From Polytrichum commune (lineage: Eukaryota > Streptophyta > Polytrichopsida > Polytrichales > Polytrichaceae): a DNA stretch of 64,000 nt. The position numbers and the translations under genes were made by a program. The stretch spans positions 3,720,001-3,784,000 of the forward strand of contig OX485806.1 in assembly GCA_950295325.1 (NCBI GenBank), read 5' to 3'. This document shows, in pieces, positions 1 through 11,283 of the stretch. The notes beneath the pieces are model-generated. The model did no database searches and was not told the origin of the DNA. It saw nothing but the letters and a program-made list of their open reading frames with translations. Position 1 is the first letter of the stretch; the number at the start of each line of letters is the position of its first letter.

Positions 1-120
1 AATTCAAACATGTAATTTCCACATATTACCATAGTTGATATTTAGTGTTTGAGTTCACATTTAATGTTACTCACTTTGATAGGGCCATTGATCTTTAGTG
101 TGTGCGTTCCTATTTAGTGT
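1..120 (+). mobile_element. 3' part of a small non-autonomous element (MITE)
   Basis: This stretch matches the right half of the element at 52399-52690: the same order of a CATATTACCATAGTTGAT-type segment, a TATTTAGTGTTTGAGTT-type segment, an ACTTTGATAGGG-type segment and a closing TTTAGTGT. The left half lies outside the window. It has no coding capacity. The classification rests on the shared end motif ATATTTAGTGT and on the second copy. Confidence 0.45.
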
Positions 121-121
121 A

Positions 122-840
122 GTTACAGACAAACCAATTGAGTTTGAGAACTAACCGGTTGAAGTTCAAGAACTCAGGAAGAATACCGACCACTTTAGAG
201 GAATCTATAAAATATACCTCAAATTAGCAAAGAAAAACCGAAAGATCCAACATGTAATTGGTTGCACTTGGAAACACTCGCATCTTGACTGCTTATGCCC
301 AAAAATCTCCCCGTATATTGCTTCATACTATGTTAGGATTGTATTGGACCAATGAACAGGGAGAACCGACCATTAGTTACAGATGAACCGGTTGAATGTG
401 CCAAATCACCGTTTGAAGTTCAAAACTTCTGAAAAAAATTACTGATCATTTTATAGGAATCTATGGAATATACCTCAATGTGAATTGAAGGAAAACCAAA
501 AGACCACAACATGTAACTGGTTGGACTTGGAAACACTCGCATCTTGACCGCTTATGCCCAAAAATCTCCCCGTACATTGCTTCATACTATGTTAGGATTG
601 TATTGGACCAATGACCAGGGAAAACTGACCATTAGTTACAGATGAACCGGTTGAGTGTGCTAAATAACCGTTTGAAGTTCAAAACTTCTGAAAAAAATTA
701 CCGATCATTTAAAAAAATCTATGGAATATACCTCAATGTAAATTGAAGAAAAACCAAAAGACCACAACATGTAACTGGTTGGACTTGGAAACACTAGGAT
801 TTTGACCGATTATGCCCAAAATCCTCTCCGGACACTGGTC
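122..840. repeat. Tandem repeat, about 2.8 copies of a 254-259 bp unit
   Basis: Three successive units begin with GTTACAGA(C/T)(A/G)AACC at 122, 376 and 635. Each continues through CCGTTTGAAGTTC, GGAATATACCTCAA, GACTTGGAAACACT and a TGCTTCATACTATG block. Units 2 and 3 are the most alike and the last stops after CACTAGGATTTTGACCG. No open frame spans the units. The function is unknown; it may be part of a decayed element or a local satellite. Confidence 0.75.
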
Positions 841-1067
841 ACAAACGCTAAGAAAGTCAAGTGCAGTTATCAAATCATTCACCACATCCCAAGTTAGTAC
901 GTAACAGATTAACTTACGTCAAATTTTTCTTCAAGGACAAATGCATAACCACCGTACCCCCATTTTGTGTCGACTGTTTAAACACAAAATATTTTTCAAC
1001 CAAAGGCCTGTGTGAGAAGTACTACAGTACACACACATAAAGTTCACTCAACTGTCTACTTACAGTT
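841..1067. other. Non-coding stretch
   Basis: AT-rich sequence between the tandem repeat and the next MITE. I see no gene, repeat or site that I can support. Confidence 0.4.
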
Positions 1068-1452
1068 CACTATGCTAAATGATGTATTTAGTGTCGCAAA
1101 TTCTACTACCATTTGCCTTGCTCAATACTAATTGTAATCCGTCCAGTAGTGTCATTGACACTAGATGTAAATCTAACATTATTTGTCATTTCTTGTAAAT
1201 AAAAATTTGGAGAATATAGATTTGCAATGTTACAATTCCTGTCTCTTGCTATATGATTATTCATCCAAATTTCAGTCTTCCATGACATAGATGTTATGAT
1301 GCATAATGTACCAAGCTAAATGTGCATGAGCTTAAAGTGAGTTGGGATGATAGTACTTGTAAACTTGTTCATAAGAAGTGTTATTAGAAAGAAAAGTTAG
1401 CATGCATAGTGACATAAAGAATCATATGATACTAAATGCAATATTTAGTACA
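1068..1452 (+). mobile_element. Palindrome-ended MITE, copy 1
   Basis: The left end carries CTAAATGATGTATTTAG and the right end TACTAAATGCAATATTTAG, so each end is itself an imperfect hairpin. The interior after the left end (TTAGTGTCGCAAATTCT, then TTGCTCAATACTAATTGTAA, then TTTCTTGTAA) matches the copies at 50281-50661 (reverse orientation) and 61566-61853. There is no transposase. It is probably a non-autonomous DNA transposon; the superfamily is uncertain. Confidence 0.65.
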
Positions 1453-4400
1453 TTGTATAGGAAGGGCGGACTTTTTCTTCGTGGTTGGATATGTCTGATG
1501 GTTGTAGACAAAAAAACACTGCTCCTCCATGCATAGGAGGAACAACCAAGGAGAAAATATAAATTTATTTAGATTTGACATCGGTAGTCAGAATACAACA
1601 TATTCGGTACGCATTTGCATCCAAGCACACTTAGGCTGCATATTTTTAGCTTAAATCCTCAATAATATCAAGGTATTCAACCGATTTGATTAGTGTACAT
1701 GAGAAACAAGTTAATTCTAGATAGGGTCGCTTTTAACACAATCTTATAAAATTGAAAGTATATAGCTCAATTATGCTATTTTGTGCGTGAAAAAGCCCAT
1801 TCTTGAACATTCAAAGATTAATTATAGCCGCACTCATTGAATGGTTTTATGACACACACACACACACACTCTTTCAAAGAGAAGGAATTATCATATATGA
1901 GCGTACATGTCATTCATCCACCATAAAAACCTTGAAACAATTTCCAACATGGAGGTTACTTTAACTAGTTAATTTGACACTAGAATTAGCTTCAAAGACC
2001 CCATATTGGTGTGCTCAAAGTCATTTGAGATGAATCGACAACATACCTTAAGGGGGTCCAATTTTTTTAATCTAGGATAGGTGAGAAGTACACTTGTATA
2101 TGATAATTCCCTCTCTCCTACTCTTACCACATGTTGGAAAATAACGAATTTTCACCCTCTGTATAATTTCCAAAATGAGTTTGGAACCCACTCTCGAAGA
2201 CTAAGCCGGTCTTGGCACTAATGGCCCCTTAGAAAACGGGCCTCAAATATGCTTGGTGAGGTGGCCATGGGCCTGCCTGCTCGAGATCTTTGCCCACCCC
2301 ACATAATTGCAAAAATAAATTACCACGGGGGGGATCACACCCCCGTTACATTTTGTAACCACGTGCGATAATGGGGTATTTTATGGGGGGATATTTATGC
2401 ACCTCTCAATATTTTGTTCCTCCCTATTTGTAGATATAAAGCTACTTTGACGTATTTTTTAGCATTCTATATTTATTTGTAATTATTTAGAGAGGCTATT
2501 TTTTGGCACCATATTTTTTAAAATAAATCGTACAAGTACCAAATAGTGGACGGAATACCATAGCATTGCAAAATCGACTATGTTAGCAACAAACGTTCCA
2601 TACCTTCCATCTTGTCATTCAATCGATTTTAATTAGTTATACCAATGCTCAACCATTTAAAATCTCATTCAAAATACAACCAATAACACTTGGATACTAG
2701 TTAAAAATAAACATGGAGATAACAAAATGTACAAGCTAACATAAACAGGTTGTAAACGCGGATAGAACAAAACAAAAAATACAATCAATTATCACAAGAC
2801 ATGAAAATTTGCACAACTATATACTCCAAAACAAAAGATTGCATTAAAATGAAAAAAAAATTAAATACAAAAATTAAAAACATTTACTTTAATTGTGTTC
2901 ACAAACACATTCAACCTTGTACCAAATATTTACAATGTAGAGGGTTAGGATAAAACTATGCACCCTCCAATATATGTTAAGGTACATGTCAATATCCTCT
3001 ACAATCTTATGATAAGACTAAAAAATTTAGAGAGGTTTAACACCAATGATGACGAATAACTAAAACTAATTGTTGGCATGAGGCGGACAACCTTCAAAGT
3101 CTCCAACCACTCCAACACGTCTTCCTCCAAGGCAAAGCGCAATCCTCCGAGTCTACCATGGTGAGGTTGCTAAATGTTGTAGCACACCAATCGATCATCT
3201 ACAAAAGGTTGTTATAACAAAAGGGCAATCAATAGAATGTTGGCATATTGGACAATATTAGCAAGACAAGTAAGAGCAACAACAAAAAGTGATGAAGAAT
3301 GAACCACAAGCCAAACTTAATTCTCATAATTTCATGGCTTAAAAACTAGGTTTTAGATTTAGAAAATTAAAGATGCTCATTCAAAAATCTATCAAGACCG
3401 AATAACAAGAAATGATGCAAATTTAAGGTTTAGGAGTACATATTACCTAACTTCCTCCGAATTGGGATTGAGAGTTAACTCATCATCTTCATGCATTTGA
3501 AAAGACGAATACATGCTTATCACTTAAACCATCCAATGCTCATTAATAAATGACATCTTTGAATGAAGCAAGAGAATTTCATAGATTAAATGACACCTAC
3601 TAACTTAGAAAACATTTTCTACAACAATCATTCATAATTTGTACACTAGAAAAGAAAATTAGCTATTTTGTGGTATGGGTATAGGGTCACAACCAATATC
3701 CTACATCGCTATTAATTTCATGTAGATTTCTCAACAAACTCATTCAAAGAATTCTCATCAACCAGATCAAACTCAAAGACATCCCTCTCTACATCAAATG
3801 ACATAGTCACTGTGCAAATTATAAAATTTACATCAATCCAAATAGAATCCGAGTGGTCAAAATTGAATTTGAAGTGTCCAGAGATTTTTTCTCAAATAAT
3901 TAAGATAGATCATAAAACTAGTTCCGACAATACTTGTTTATTTACCTTTGTTCACCTCCCGATTGAGATAGTCAATGGGATGCCTGCAACTTCCCCACCT
4001 TGTACCTACCTTCCGTCTCATTTTTTGAACTCGACATATATACCACCTGCCTTGGTCAACTCCATTGAGGACACATGTAGGTTGCATATTTTTGGAAGGT
4101 CTTCCCTTAGTCCTCTTAACAACCGATTTAACTATAGTAGAGACAGTTGTCGTAGTGCTCTGCATAAAATACACTCCACAATCCATCTCAAGATCCAACA
4201 TTCTCTCTATAGAAGATGAAGCATTGATGTAATCATCAACATCTCATCATTCTACGCTCACATGCAGGTCTTGTAACTCTTCATCTTTCTACATCCCACA
4301 TTCAGGAGGACGGCGGAAATCAATAGTATGTCGTAAAAAATGGACAGTGAAAGGAGAAAATTAAAGAGGTGGAGTTTGAAATCGACTCTTACTATACGAG

Positions 4401-4899
4401 AGCGGACCAAGCCGAATCTTTGGTGCTTGTGAAACACCATGTGTGAATGCTATGGAGCAAAGAAGAAAGCTCCAAAAACTATGTCTTACCTACGGCTTTC
4501 GCGCCACTATGCTTGCCCAAACCCTAAGCAAGCCCAAGGGCCGTTGAGAAGTCGCAACATTCCTTCCCCAAAAAAAATCCACAACATTTCCCTCCATACT
4601 AACGCATTTCATTCAAATCTGGACAAAATTTAAACAATATTCATCCAAGTAGTCAAACCCATATTATTCTATTGATCCTACTACATACATTTGGGAGGAT
4701 CCAATATCTATGACCTTTTTTTCTACTAATTACTAAAATGAAGGATTTATTCACCACCTTATTTTACATATAATCATGTAGGGGACATATTTCCAATGCT
4801 ATGGTAGATCTAACAATTTATAAAATTTACCCTCAATGAATTAAATTGACCCTGTATTTTATCTCACATGGTTTCTAAAATTCCGATAGTCACCTCCCC
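1453..4899. other. AT-rich stretch without a recognisable gene
   Basis: An (AC)n run lies near 1854-1869 and a short hairpin-forming CACGGGGGGGATCACACCCCCG near 2323. The only open frame of note is on the minus strand at 3938-4201 (87 codons), with a basic segment KRTKGRPSK that resembles an AT-hook core; it matches nothing I know and has no supporting splice sites. I call no gene here. Confidence 0.4.
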
Positions 4900-5290
4900 G
4901 AGTAAATTACCTTTGCATTCTTGAAGACCTCATGTCCACAAAACCCATATTGAGTGAACCTCATCTTCAAGGTCCAAAATCCAATATATATTATCACTTC
5001 CACTTAGTAAATAAATAATTAACTCGAATTTCATTCCTAAATTGAAACTATCCATAAAACATGTAATCAACCTGGAAGTTAAAATATCAACATATCCTTT
5101 GAATTAGGGTTTAGGATATAAATTTTTGAACCTACCATTTGAAATGGCCTTTGTCATCCAAAACTTGAACTTAAAAATATGTGTCGATTCTACCAAAGTC
5201 ATTTTTATAATATTTTAATAAATGCCTTCTCCTTTCACAAGTATTCATACACATTCAAACTAATTAAGCACAATTACATGTAATCCAGCA
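4900..5290 (+). mobile_element. Diverged single copy of a foldback-element arm
   Basis: From TTGCATTCTTGAAG to CATTCAAACTAATTAAG the sequence follows the inner arm of the foldback element at about 31280-31640 in the same order. Shared blocks include CCCATATTGAGTG, AAGGTC, ATCCAATATATAT, AGTAAATAA and AACCTGGAAGT / AACTTGGAAGT. Only one orientation is present here, so this is a relic or a one-armed relative. It precedes tandem AATTAAGTGCAAG motifs at about 5285-5390. Confidence 0.55.
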
Positions 5291-5974
5291 TAATTAAGTG
5301 CAAGGCCTAAGTTTCTACAGTATTCATACACATTTAAACTAATGAAGCCTAATTAAGTGCAAGTAAGTGGCAAGTAAGTGTATTGAACCTAATAAGCATA
5401 TTGAAGCAAAAACAAGTGTCATTAAGCGCATCACTCACATTTTTGAATTAAATCACAATTAAGGGCTCCACCCAACCATGGATGACGATTGGTATACCTA
5501 TTTATAATATGTATCCATTCATATTTGGATATTGAGACCATTTATAGGTGGTTTATGTGAATATTGACATGTGCCATGGGGGCAATGAAGATTGTCCCCT
5601 ACATGTAGAATTTGAGGAACCATGTGCATGATAATACTAAATTATCATGTTTTGGGATATTATTCTACATGAATTCAAATGAAATAATTTAGGGGTAAAA
5701 CAACCATTGAAAAGTGTTGGGGTTTCAAGTCCAATCAAAGATATATTATAAAATGTAAGACGCGATGTCTCCTCCTTTAGCTCAATCAAATGAATATCTC
5801 CAATTGTGTCCACTAATAAAACATCAAAACATTGAACCACTTGAAATTTGAGATTGCACAAAGTTGTCAATTTTCACAACTTGATGTTGGAACTAATGCT
5901 TAACCCTCATTTTGATGACACCAGACTCTAGTTTATGAACATGTTCAACTCAACAATTGAGAGGAGATACAAAC
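5291..5974. other. Non-coding stretch
   Basis: AT-rich sequence. Short direct repeats of TTAAGTGCAAG and CAAGTAAGTG occur at 5291-5400. No gene seen. Confidence 0.4.
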
Positions 5975-6125
5975 ATGGTGTTAACACTATATTCATTAAT
6001 TTGGGATTTTTTGGGCATTTTGAGACATTTACAAACAGAAGAACATGGATAAAATGACACAAATATTGGAGATTGTTGTAAGATGCAAATACTTTGAAGC
6101 GGGCGTTCATGTCAATAACCCAATT
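5975..6125 (-). repeat. Dispersed repeat, inverted partner at 36295-36445
   Basis: Read on the minus strand this matches 36295-36445: GTCTCAAAATGCCC, AAAAAATC, TTCAAAGT(A/G)TT, GCATCTTACAA and GAATATAGTGTT occur in the same order. It has no coding capacity. It is probably a fragment of an interspersed element. Confidence 0.55.
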
Positions 6126-6154
6126 AAGAACTCATGTCAAGATGGTTTAGGTAA

Positions 6155-8105
6155 TGATGGACGCCGTGGGTCGTTCCTTTGCAATTAGCTAAGAGGACTC
6201 ACGATGTGACAGCATGTAAATTTATATTTGCTTGAGAACTACCGTGCCTCATCAATGTACTCAGTCTTAATTTAGCAGCCTCTCTTCTCCTTATAATTTG
6301 AATATAGTTCATTGGAGTAAAACGATCTCATCCTCACTTATTTTCACTCTCAACGTAAGGCTCGTTGATTGTGAGAACAATTAAGGTAGAGAGGGTTCAA
6401 GAGGTATATCGAATCCCTTCAAAACATATATAAATAGAATATCATAAATATTTGATAGCAACTTAGTTGTTCAATAAGAGTTTAAAGTTCTCAGTTCATC
6501 AATCATGTCACTTTCACAACTTATAATAACAATGAAGAAGATCTCATGTTCTTGAGTTTTTTTTTTTTAAGCTCAAGTGTTACTACTTATAATATTATAT
6601 TATGATCTTAGTAATAAGCATTCATATAGAAATCACATATCACATACTTTAGACAAGTCTTCTCTAATTGTTTAATATCTTATCTTGTAATGATATCCAA
6701 CAACTCACAAAGTATCTTTAAGAGAAAGAAGTATTAATTGAGATAACAATTGTGGTAAGCAATTCATCACATATTAATTCATTCATATAGAATCAAACTT
6801 TGATGTGTTAGTTTTCATAGTATCTTGTCAATGTCCTTATCATTTATTTAAACATGGAATAAGTTCAAACTCAAACATATATCATATAATATGTTTATGC
6901 ATAATGATTATCACGTATATGAGTCAATTATGTAGTTTATAGTAATAAGCTTCTCTTCTTTTAAAGGAGTTTTGTAATCATTAAGAAAACTCGCTCATAA
7001 TCATTCAAGACATATATATATAAAATTCCCAATCTTAATCACTCTATCACTTATGTATATATATATATATATATATTTCCCTTTTGAGGAGTTCACTTAT
7101 ACTTCCACTTTGAAGGACAACTTGTTTTATCTATTCAAATTGTATGATTTGAAGTTCAATTCATCATCACGTTGTCTCTCAAAGTTCCATTGATTCTCCG
7201 AATATCCTTGAGCGCTTTGTTCTCACCCTCACACTAATCTTTTGAGTTTTTGCTCAAAAGAGTCTAGTACTCTTCTCTCGGTTGTTCAATCACTCAAGTT
7301 CCAAGTACCAATTAACAACTTGTAGGTCTAATTGAGAGAGAGAGAGAGAGAGAGAGATATCACACATATTTGTGAAAAATATAGTATATTGCAAAAGTGC
7401 TCCGAGAGGAGAGGTACAAAAGAACTCAAGTGTTTTTGACACTCAAATTTAAGATAGCTTCGTTGTATTAAAAATGAGGTGTAGTCTCCCAAAGTTGCTC
7501 ATTTTATATAGTCTTTTCTTCCTAACCCAAAATCTATATTTAAAGTGGTTGTTAACTCCACTTCCCTAGATAACCATCTATCTCCGACATAGGTAGATGA
7601 TATTTATCATAAATGGTTATAACCGTACTACCACTATAATGTTCGTATTTCTAAGATTCCACTATATCCTTGTCGTGGGTATACATTACAAATCCTTTTT
7701 GAGAATCAATCAAATCTTCATATTTGATTGATTCAATCTAATGATTTGTACTTTAAATCATACTAGTAGAATGTACCATATTCCTATATACTCCTTAATA
7801 CTCCTATATACTCCTCGTAATTGCTTAATATTCTTCTTTCATAATTGTCCTTGACAAAATCTCATGTACTTATACTAATGGAATGTAATTCTAGTTGTAT
7901 ATACTTCATAATATCCCTATATACTCCTCATATATGTCCTTTCATTCTTACATAATAATCCTTATCTCTAAATTCTAAGTTTTCCTTCACTAAACCACTT
8001 GGCACCTATAACCGTGGGTATGGGACCCTATACCCGCGTGTCGTCCTTGTAATTCCGTGGCAGTGGGCCCTATAACCGTAGCCGAGGTTGCTTCGCCTCC
8101 GAAGT
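6155..8105 (+). repeat. Long interspersed repeat B, copy A
   Basis: The sequence parallels 19255-22240 and, for its second half, 26467-27490. Diagnostic blocks include GTCGTTCC(T/C)TTGCAATT, GAGAACTACCGTGCCTCAT, GTTCCATTGATTCTCC, GAGCGCTTTGTTCTCACC, a GA-dinucleotide run, TATCTCCGACATA(G/T)GTAGAT and a closing GTGGGTA-GGGACCCTAT. This copy has a (TA)n run near 7055 and an (AG)n run near 7335. It has no open frame of interest. It could be a long LTR or the non-coding part of a large element; no PBS or polypurine tract was identified. Confidence 0.65.
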
Positions 8106-8479
8106 GCATTCTTCGGCCGTTCCGTTGAATTTTGGTGTTCCTCTTCTACTTCCATTTGCTTGTCTTTGATGTTAGATCGAGATTTGGTGTTCCTCTTCTT
8201 ACTTCCACTTGCTTGGCTTTGATGTGATGTTGTACTCAACAAACTCACATGATAGATGTGAAGTGCAAGCCGGTGTGCTTGCGGTGCATTATGATGTGTC
8301 ATAATGCCAAAGAGATGAAGTTCAAATTGACAAGGACTCCTATGGTAAGAGGACCCCAGTTGAATTTGGTTTTAATGGACCAAATGAAAAATGGTAAGCA
8401 TAATGGTCGTGGTTCTGTTGGAGCAACTTCAAGAAACGCATGGAGAGGCTAGGAAAGATGGCCCTCCCCAAACCACATT

Positions 8480-8770
8480 TGTGAGATGTTGGTGATATAC
8501 AAGGATGTATTCACTAATGTGTTGCTCAATATGTTACCTCCAAGGAGTGGAAAACAACTTTGCTCAACGAGAGATTGAGTTCTTGAGGTATGTGGTGACA
8601 AATGAAGTTGGTGGACGAACATAAAGAATGTCAAGGCAATCCAAGAGGAGAATTGGAACTTGACAAAAAAAAAAGGCTTAGGTCATCGGATGGCCTAGCC
8701 AACTACTACCACCACTTCATTTGAGATTTTTCTAAGGTTGCTAGGACCTTAATCAACTTGTTGAAAAAAT
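8480..8770 (+). pseudogene. Ty3/gypsy reverse transcriptase remnant
   Basis: Scattered over three frames are pieces typical of Ty3/gypsy pol: YKDVFTNVLLNMLPPRSG (start of RT), then FLRYVVTNE and LANYYHHFI (the end of RT and the linker before RNase H). The central palm, with the YxDD catalytic motif, is missing between about 8560 and 8580, so this is an internal deletion. Stops and frameshifts are frequent. In intact elements this domain copies the element RNA into DNA. It leads directly into the RNase H repeat at 8771. Confidence 0.7.
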
Positions 8771-9457
8771 GGCTATCCCAAGATTGGGATGAGCCTTGTC
8801 ACCAAGCTTTTGGGGAGCTCAAAAGCAAGTTCTCTTTATAAGACGTGGTCAAATTCCCGCGTTTTCAAAAGCATTTTGAGGTGCATATGAAGGCGAGGAA
8901 CTTCATCATTGGCGGATGTTGATGCAAGATGCATGACCATTGCATACAAGAATATTAAGCTCGATGGTTGTCGAACATTGTTTAGCTTGTACAAGAAACG
9001 GCTATCCCAAGAGTGGGATGAGCCTTGCCACCAAGTCTTTGAGGAGCTTAAGAGCAATTTCTCTTCACCGCCTATGCTGAAGTTTGCGGAGTTTGACAAA
9101 CCTTTTGAGGTGCATACGGGGGCGAATGAGTTTATCATTGGCGGATGTTAATGCAAGATGGATGGCCATTGCATATGGGAGCATGAAGCTCCATGGTTGT
9201 CCGACCTTGTCCGACTTGTGAAAGAAATGGCTATCCCAAGAGTGGAATGATGCTTGTCACGAAGTCTTTGGGGAGCTTAAGAGCAATTTCTCTTCGCCGC
9301 CCGTGTTCAAGTTCACAAAGTGTGACATACCTTTTGAGGTGCATACGGGGGCGAGTGACTTACAAATGGCGGATTGTTGATGGAAGATGGATGGCCATTG
9401 TATATGGGAGCATGAAGCTCGATGGTTGTCAAAGAAAACAACCAACTCATGACAAAG
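8771..9457 (+). repeat. Tandem triplication (229-bp unit) of an RNase H segment
   Basis: GGCTATCCCAAGA begins at 8771, 9000 and 9229, so the spacing is exactly 229 bp twice. Each unit encodes a variant of DEPCHQ-F-ELKS-F...PFEVHT-A...IGGC, the end of the RT thumb and the start of RNase H in Ty3/gypsy pol. Because 229 is not a multiple of 3, each copy shifts the frame by one. Copy 1 has a stop after the ELKSKFSL segment. The triplication would destroy the polyprotein, so it arose in or caused a dead copy. Confidence 0.85.
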
Positions 9458-9819
9458 AATTTCTTTGCCGTACTACATTGCTTGAATATGTGGCGACACT
9501 AGTGGGGTCGCACAAAACAAAGGTCTATATGGACAACGTGTCCTAAAAGTATTTTGACATACAAGCGCAAGTGAGCGCCAAATTATTGCGGTGACATGAT
9601 AGTTTGGCACTTATGAAGGTGGAATTGATCCACAAACCGGACCGTGGAAATGTGGTGCCGGATGCGCTAAGTAGATGGGAAGAGTTCCAAGCAATGACAA
9701 CCATCCAAACCTTGTGGCTAATGTGTGTTGGCGAAGAAAACTTATGATGCAAGATACAAGAGGGGTAAATTAACTACCCCAAAGCACAAAAGCCTTTAGG
9801 TGAGCTTTGCAAGAGCAAG
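9458..9819 (+). pseudogene. Ty3/gypsy RNase H remnant and linker
   Basis: Broken frames read KETTNSRQRI-like, GSHKTKVYMDNVS, then KYFDIQAQVSAKLLR, ELIHKPDRGNVVPDALS and EEFQAMTTIQTLWL. These match the end of a Ty3/gypsy RNase H (the conserved DALSR segment) and the spacer before integrase. The frames change several times and stops occur. Confidence 0.7.
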
Positions 9820-10513
9820 GTGCTCAAAGAGGTTAAGTTGATGGACGGATTGTTCAAGTGTAAGCAAAGTTTGGTGTATGTGCCACAAGGCAAGTTGAGG
9901 GTATCGGTTTGGAAGGAAGAATGTGATAGTCCTATTGCCGGCCATAGAGGAGGAAGAAAAAACCGCCATAGAATGGTGTCATGGAGCTACCATAGGCAGT
10001 GCATAAAGCAAGATATAGCCTACTTTGTGAAGGCTTGGATGAAGTGCCAAGGCGGCTTCTTGCAACCATTGCCTATCCCGTCGGGGCCATGGGATAGTAT
10101 GTGCATGGATTTGATCACAAGTTTGCTGGAGTCACATGGGTATGATGCCATCTTGTTGATGGTAGAGCGGTTTGCCAAGTTGGCACACATGGTGCCGATT
10201 GTGGGAACCGCGACCGCGTTGGAGACCGCATAGCCTTTCTCAAAAGATGGTTGAGGCACCACGGGTTGCCAAGAGTGATTGTGTCGGATCAAGATCCAAA
10301 GTGCACAAGTGCATTTTCAATGCATTTCTCTAAGGAGGTCGGAATAAAACTAAGGTTTAGCACGGCCTTACATTCTCAAATGGATGAGAAAACTCAGCAT
10401 GTGAATGGAGTCTTGAAGCAATACTTGAGGAACTCGGTGGGGGTGAACCAAGAAGATTGGGTGGACTATGTGGGTCGAGCGGAGTTTGGTTGTAATGTAG
10501 CCATGCACTTGGC
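9820..10513 (+). pseudogene. Ty3/gypsy integrase, 5' part
   Basis: Two overlapping frames (9820-10233 and 10251-10513) encode an integrase. Visible are the HRGGRKNRHRM and VKAWMKCQGG segments, a decayed relative of the HHCC zinc-binding domain. Then come MDLITSLLESHGYDAIL with the first catalytic Asp, VSDQDPKCTSAF with the second, and TQHVNGVLKQYLRN, where the usual third catalytic residue (Glu in the TERVN motif) is replaced. RNase H preceding integrase is the diagnostic Ty3/gypsy order. A frameshift near 10235 and the altered catalytic residue make it non-functional. It ends where a DNA transposon inserted at 10514. Confidence 0.82.
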
Positions 10514-11073
10514 CATGGGTAGGTCACTCTAAGGCATTTTTGTGCACCACATGCGGCTGGGGGTTTTTTGTTTTGGGGCTATTTACCTTCAAGGGCTGAA
10601 TTAAAGCCTCCTTATAATTACTTAAATTTCAAAAATGGCCCATTTGTTTGCACCCTTCCATTACTTATATTGTCCAAGTCACTGCAATTTTTTGTACTCT
10701 ATATTCCTTTTAAGTAATAAAAGCTAATCTACTTCCTAACGCATTGACGAGTGTTAAGGGAAACCATGGAAACAAAGAAGGGTGCAAACAATAATATCAT
10801 TGCAAACAAAGTTATGAAGAAAACACATAGGAGACCATAGCAAACATACTAAACATATCTTCTAGGATCCTTATCTTCAGCCCCTATATTAATTTTACAA
10901 AAAATTAATGGCCCACATTTTATGTCCATCTAACTTACTTATAATGGGATTGTCTACATTTAATGGCCCCTTCATTATTTGGCCTCCTTTATAATTTTTA
11001 TTTCAAATGATTTTAATCCTCTCTATATTATGCCGCACGTCATTTTTAAAATGCACTAAGTGACCTACCCGTG
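10514..11073. mobile_element. Non-autonomous hAT-like element (560 bp) inside integrase
   Basis: The ends are inverted repeats: CATGGGTAGGTCACT at the left and, reversed, CACGGGTAGGTCACT at the right, with weaker pairing out to about 40 bp (both include GCATTTT and TGCGGC). The element is flanked by the perfect 8-bp direct repeat CACTTGGC at 10506-10513 and 11074-11081. An 8-bp target duplication with short CA-starting ends is typical of the hAT superfamily. Removing the element and one repeat makes the integrase frame continuous. It has no transposase and depends on another copy. Confidence 0.85.
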
Positions 11074-11283
11074 CACTTGGCGACCAAGGGGTCGTCTTTC
11101 ATGGTGGCTTTTGGAGTGCACTCCAACCTACTAACCTAGCTCTCAAGGGGGCACAATCAACACTAGAGTTCAACCAAGATGGTAAGGACTTGGCAAGCAA
11201 AAACAAATCTTGGACATGACCAAGTTGTTGGTGGAGGATGCCCGAAGGTACTACGAAGTGCAAGTCAATGCCGGAAGACGCAA
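11074..11283 (+). pseudogene. Ty3/gypsy integrase, 3' part
   Basis: After the right target duplication the pol frame resumes with a FMVAFG-type segment, then LEFNQDGKDL-like and DMTKLLVEDARRYYEVQV segments in shifted frames, as in the C-terminal region of Ty3/gypsy integrases. It is cut off at 11284 by the start of a family C LTR. Confidence 0.7.

Noticed and set aside
3938..4201. Possible AT-hook protein on the minus strand
   Set aside because: One short basic motif in an 87-codon frame, with no splice sites, start context or second motif to support a gene.
4640..4905. Third copy of the CTCGGGGGG MITE
   Set aside because: Only a right-end-like CACCTCCCCGAG and weak interior similarity; no matching left end or target duplication was found.
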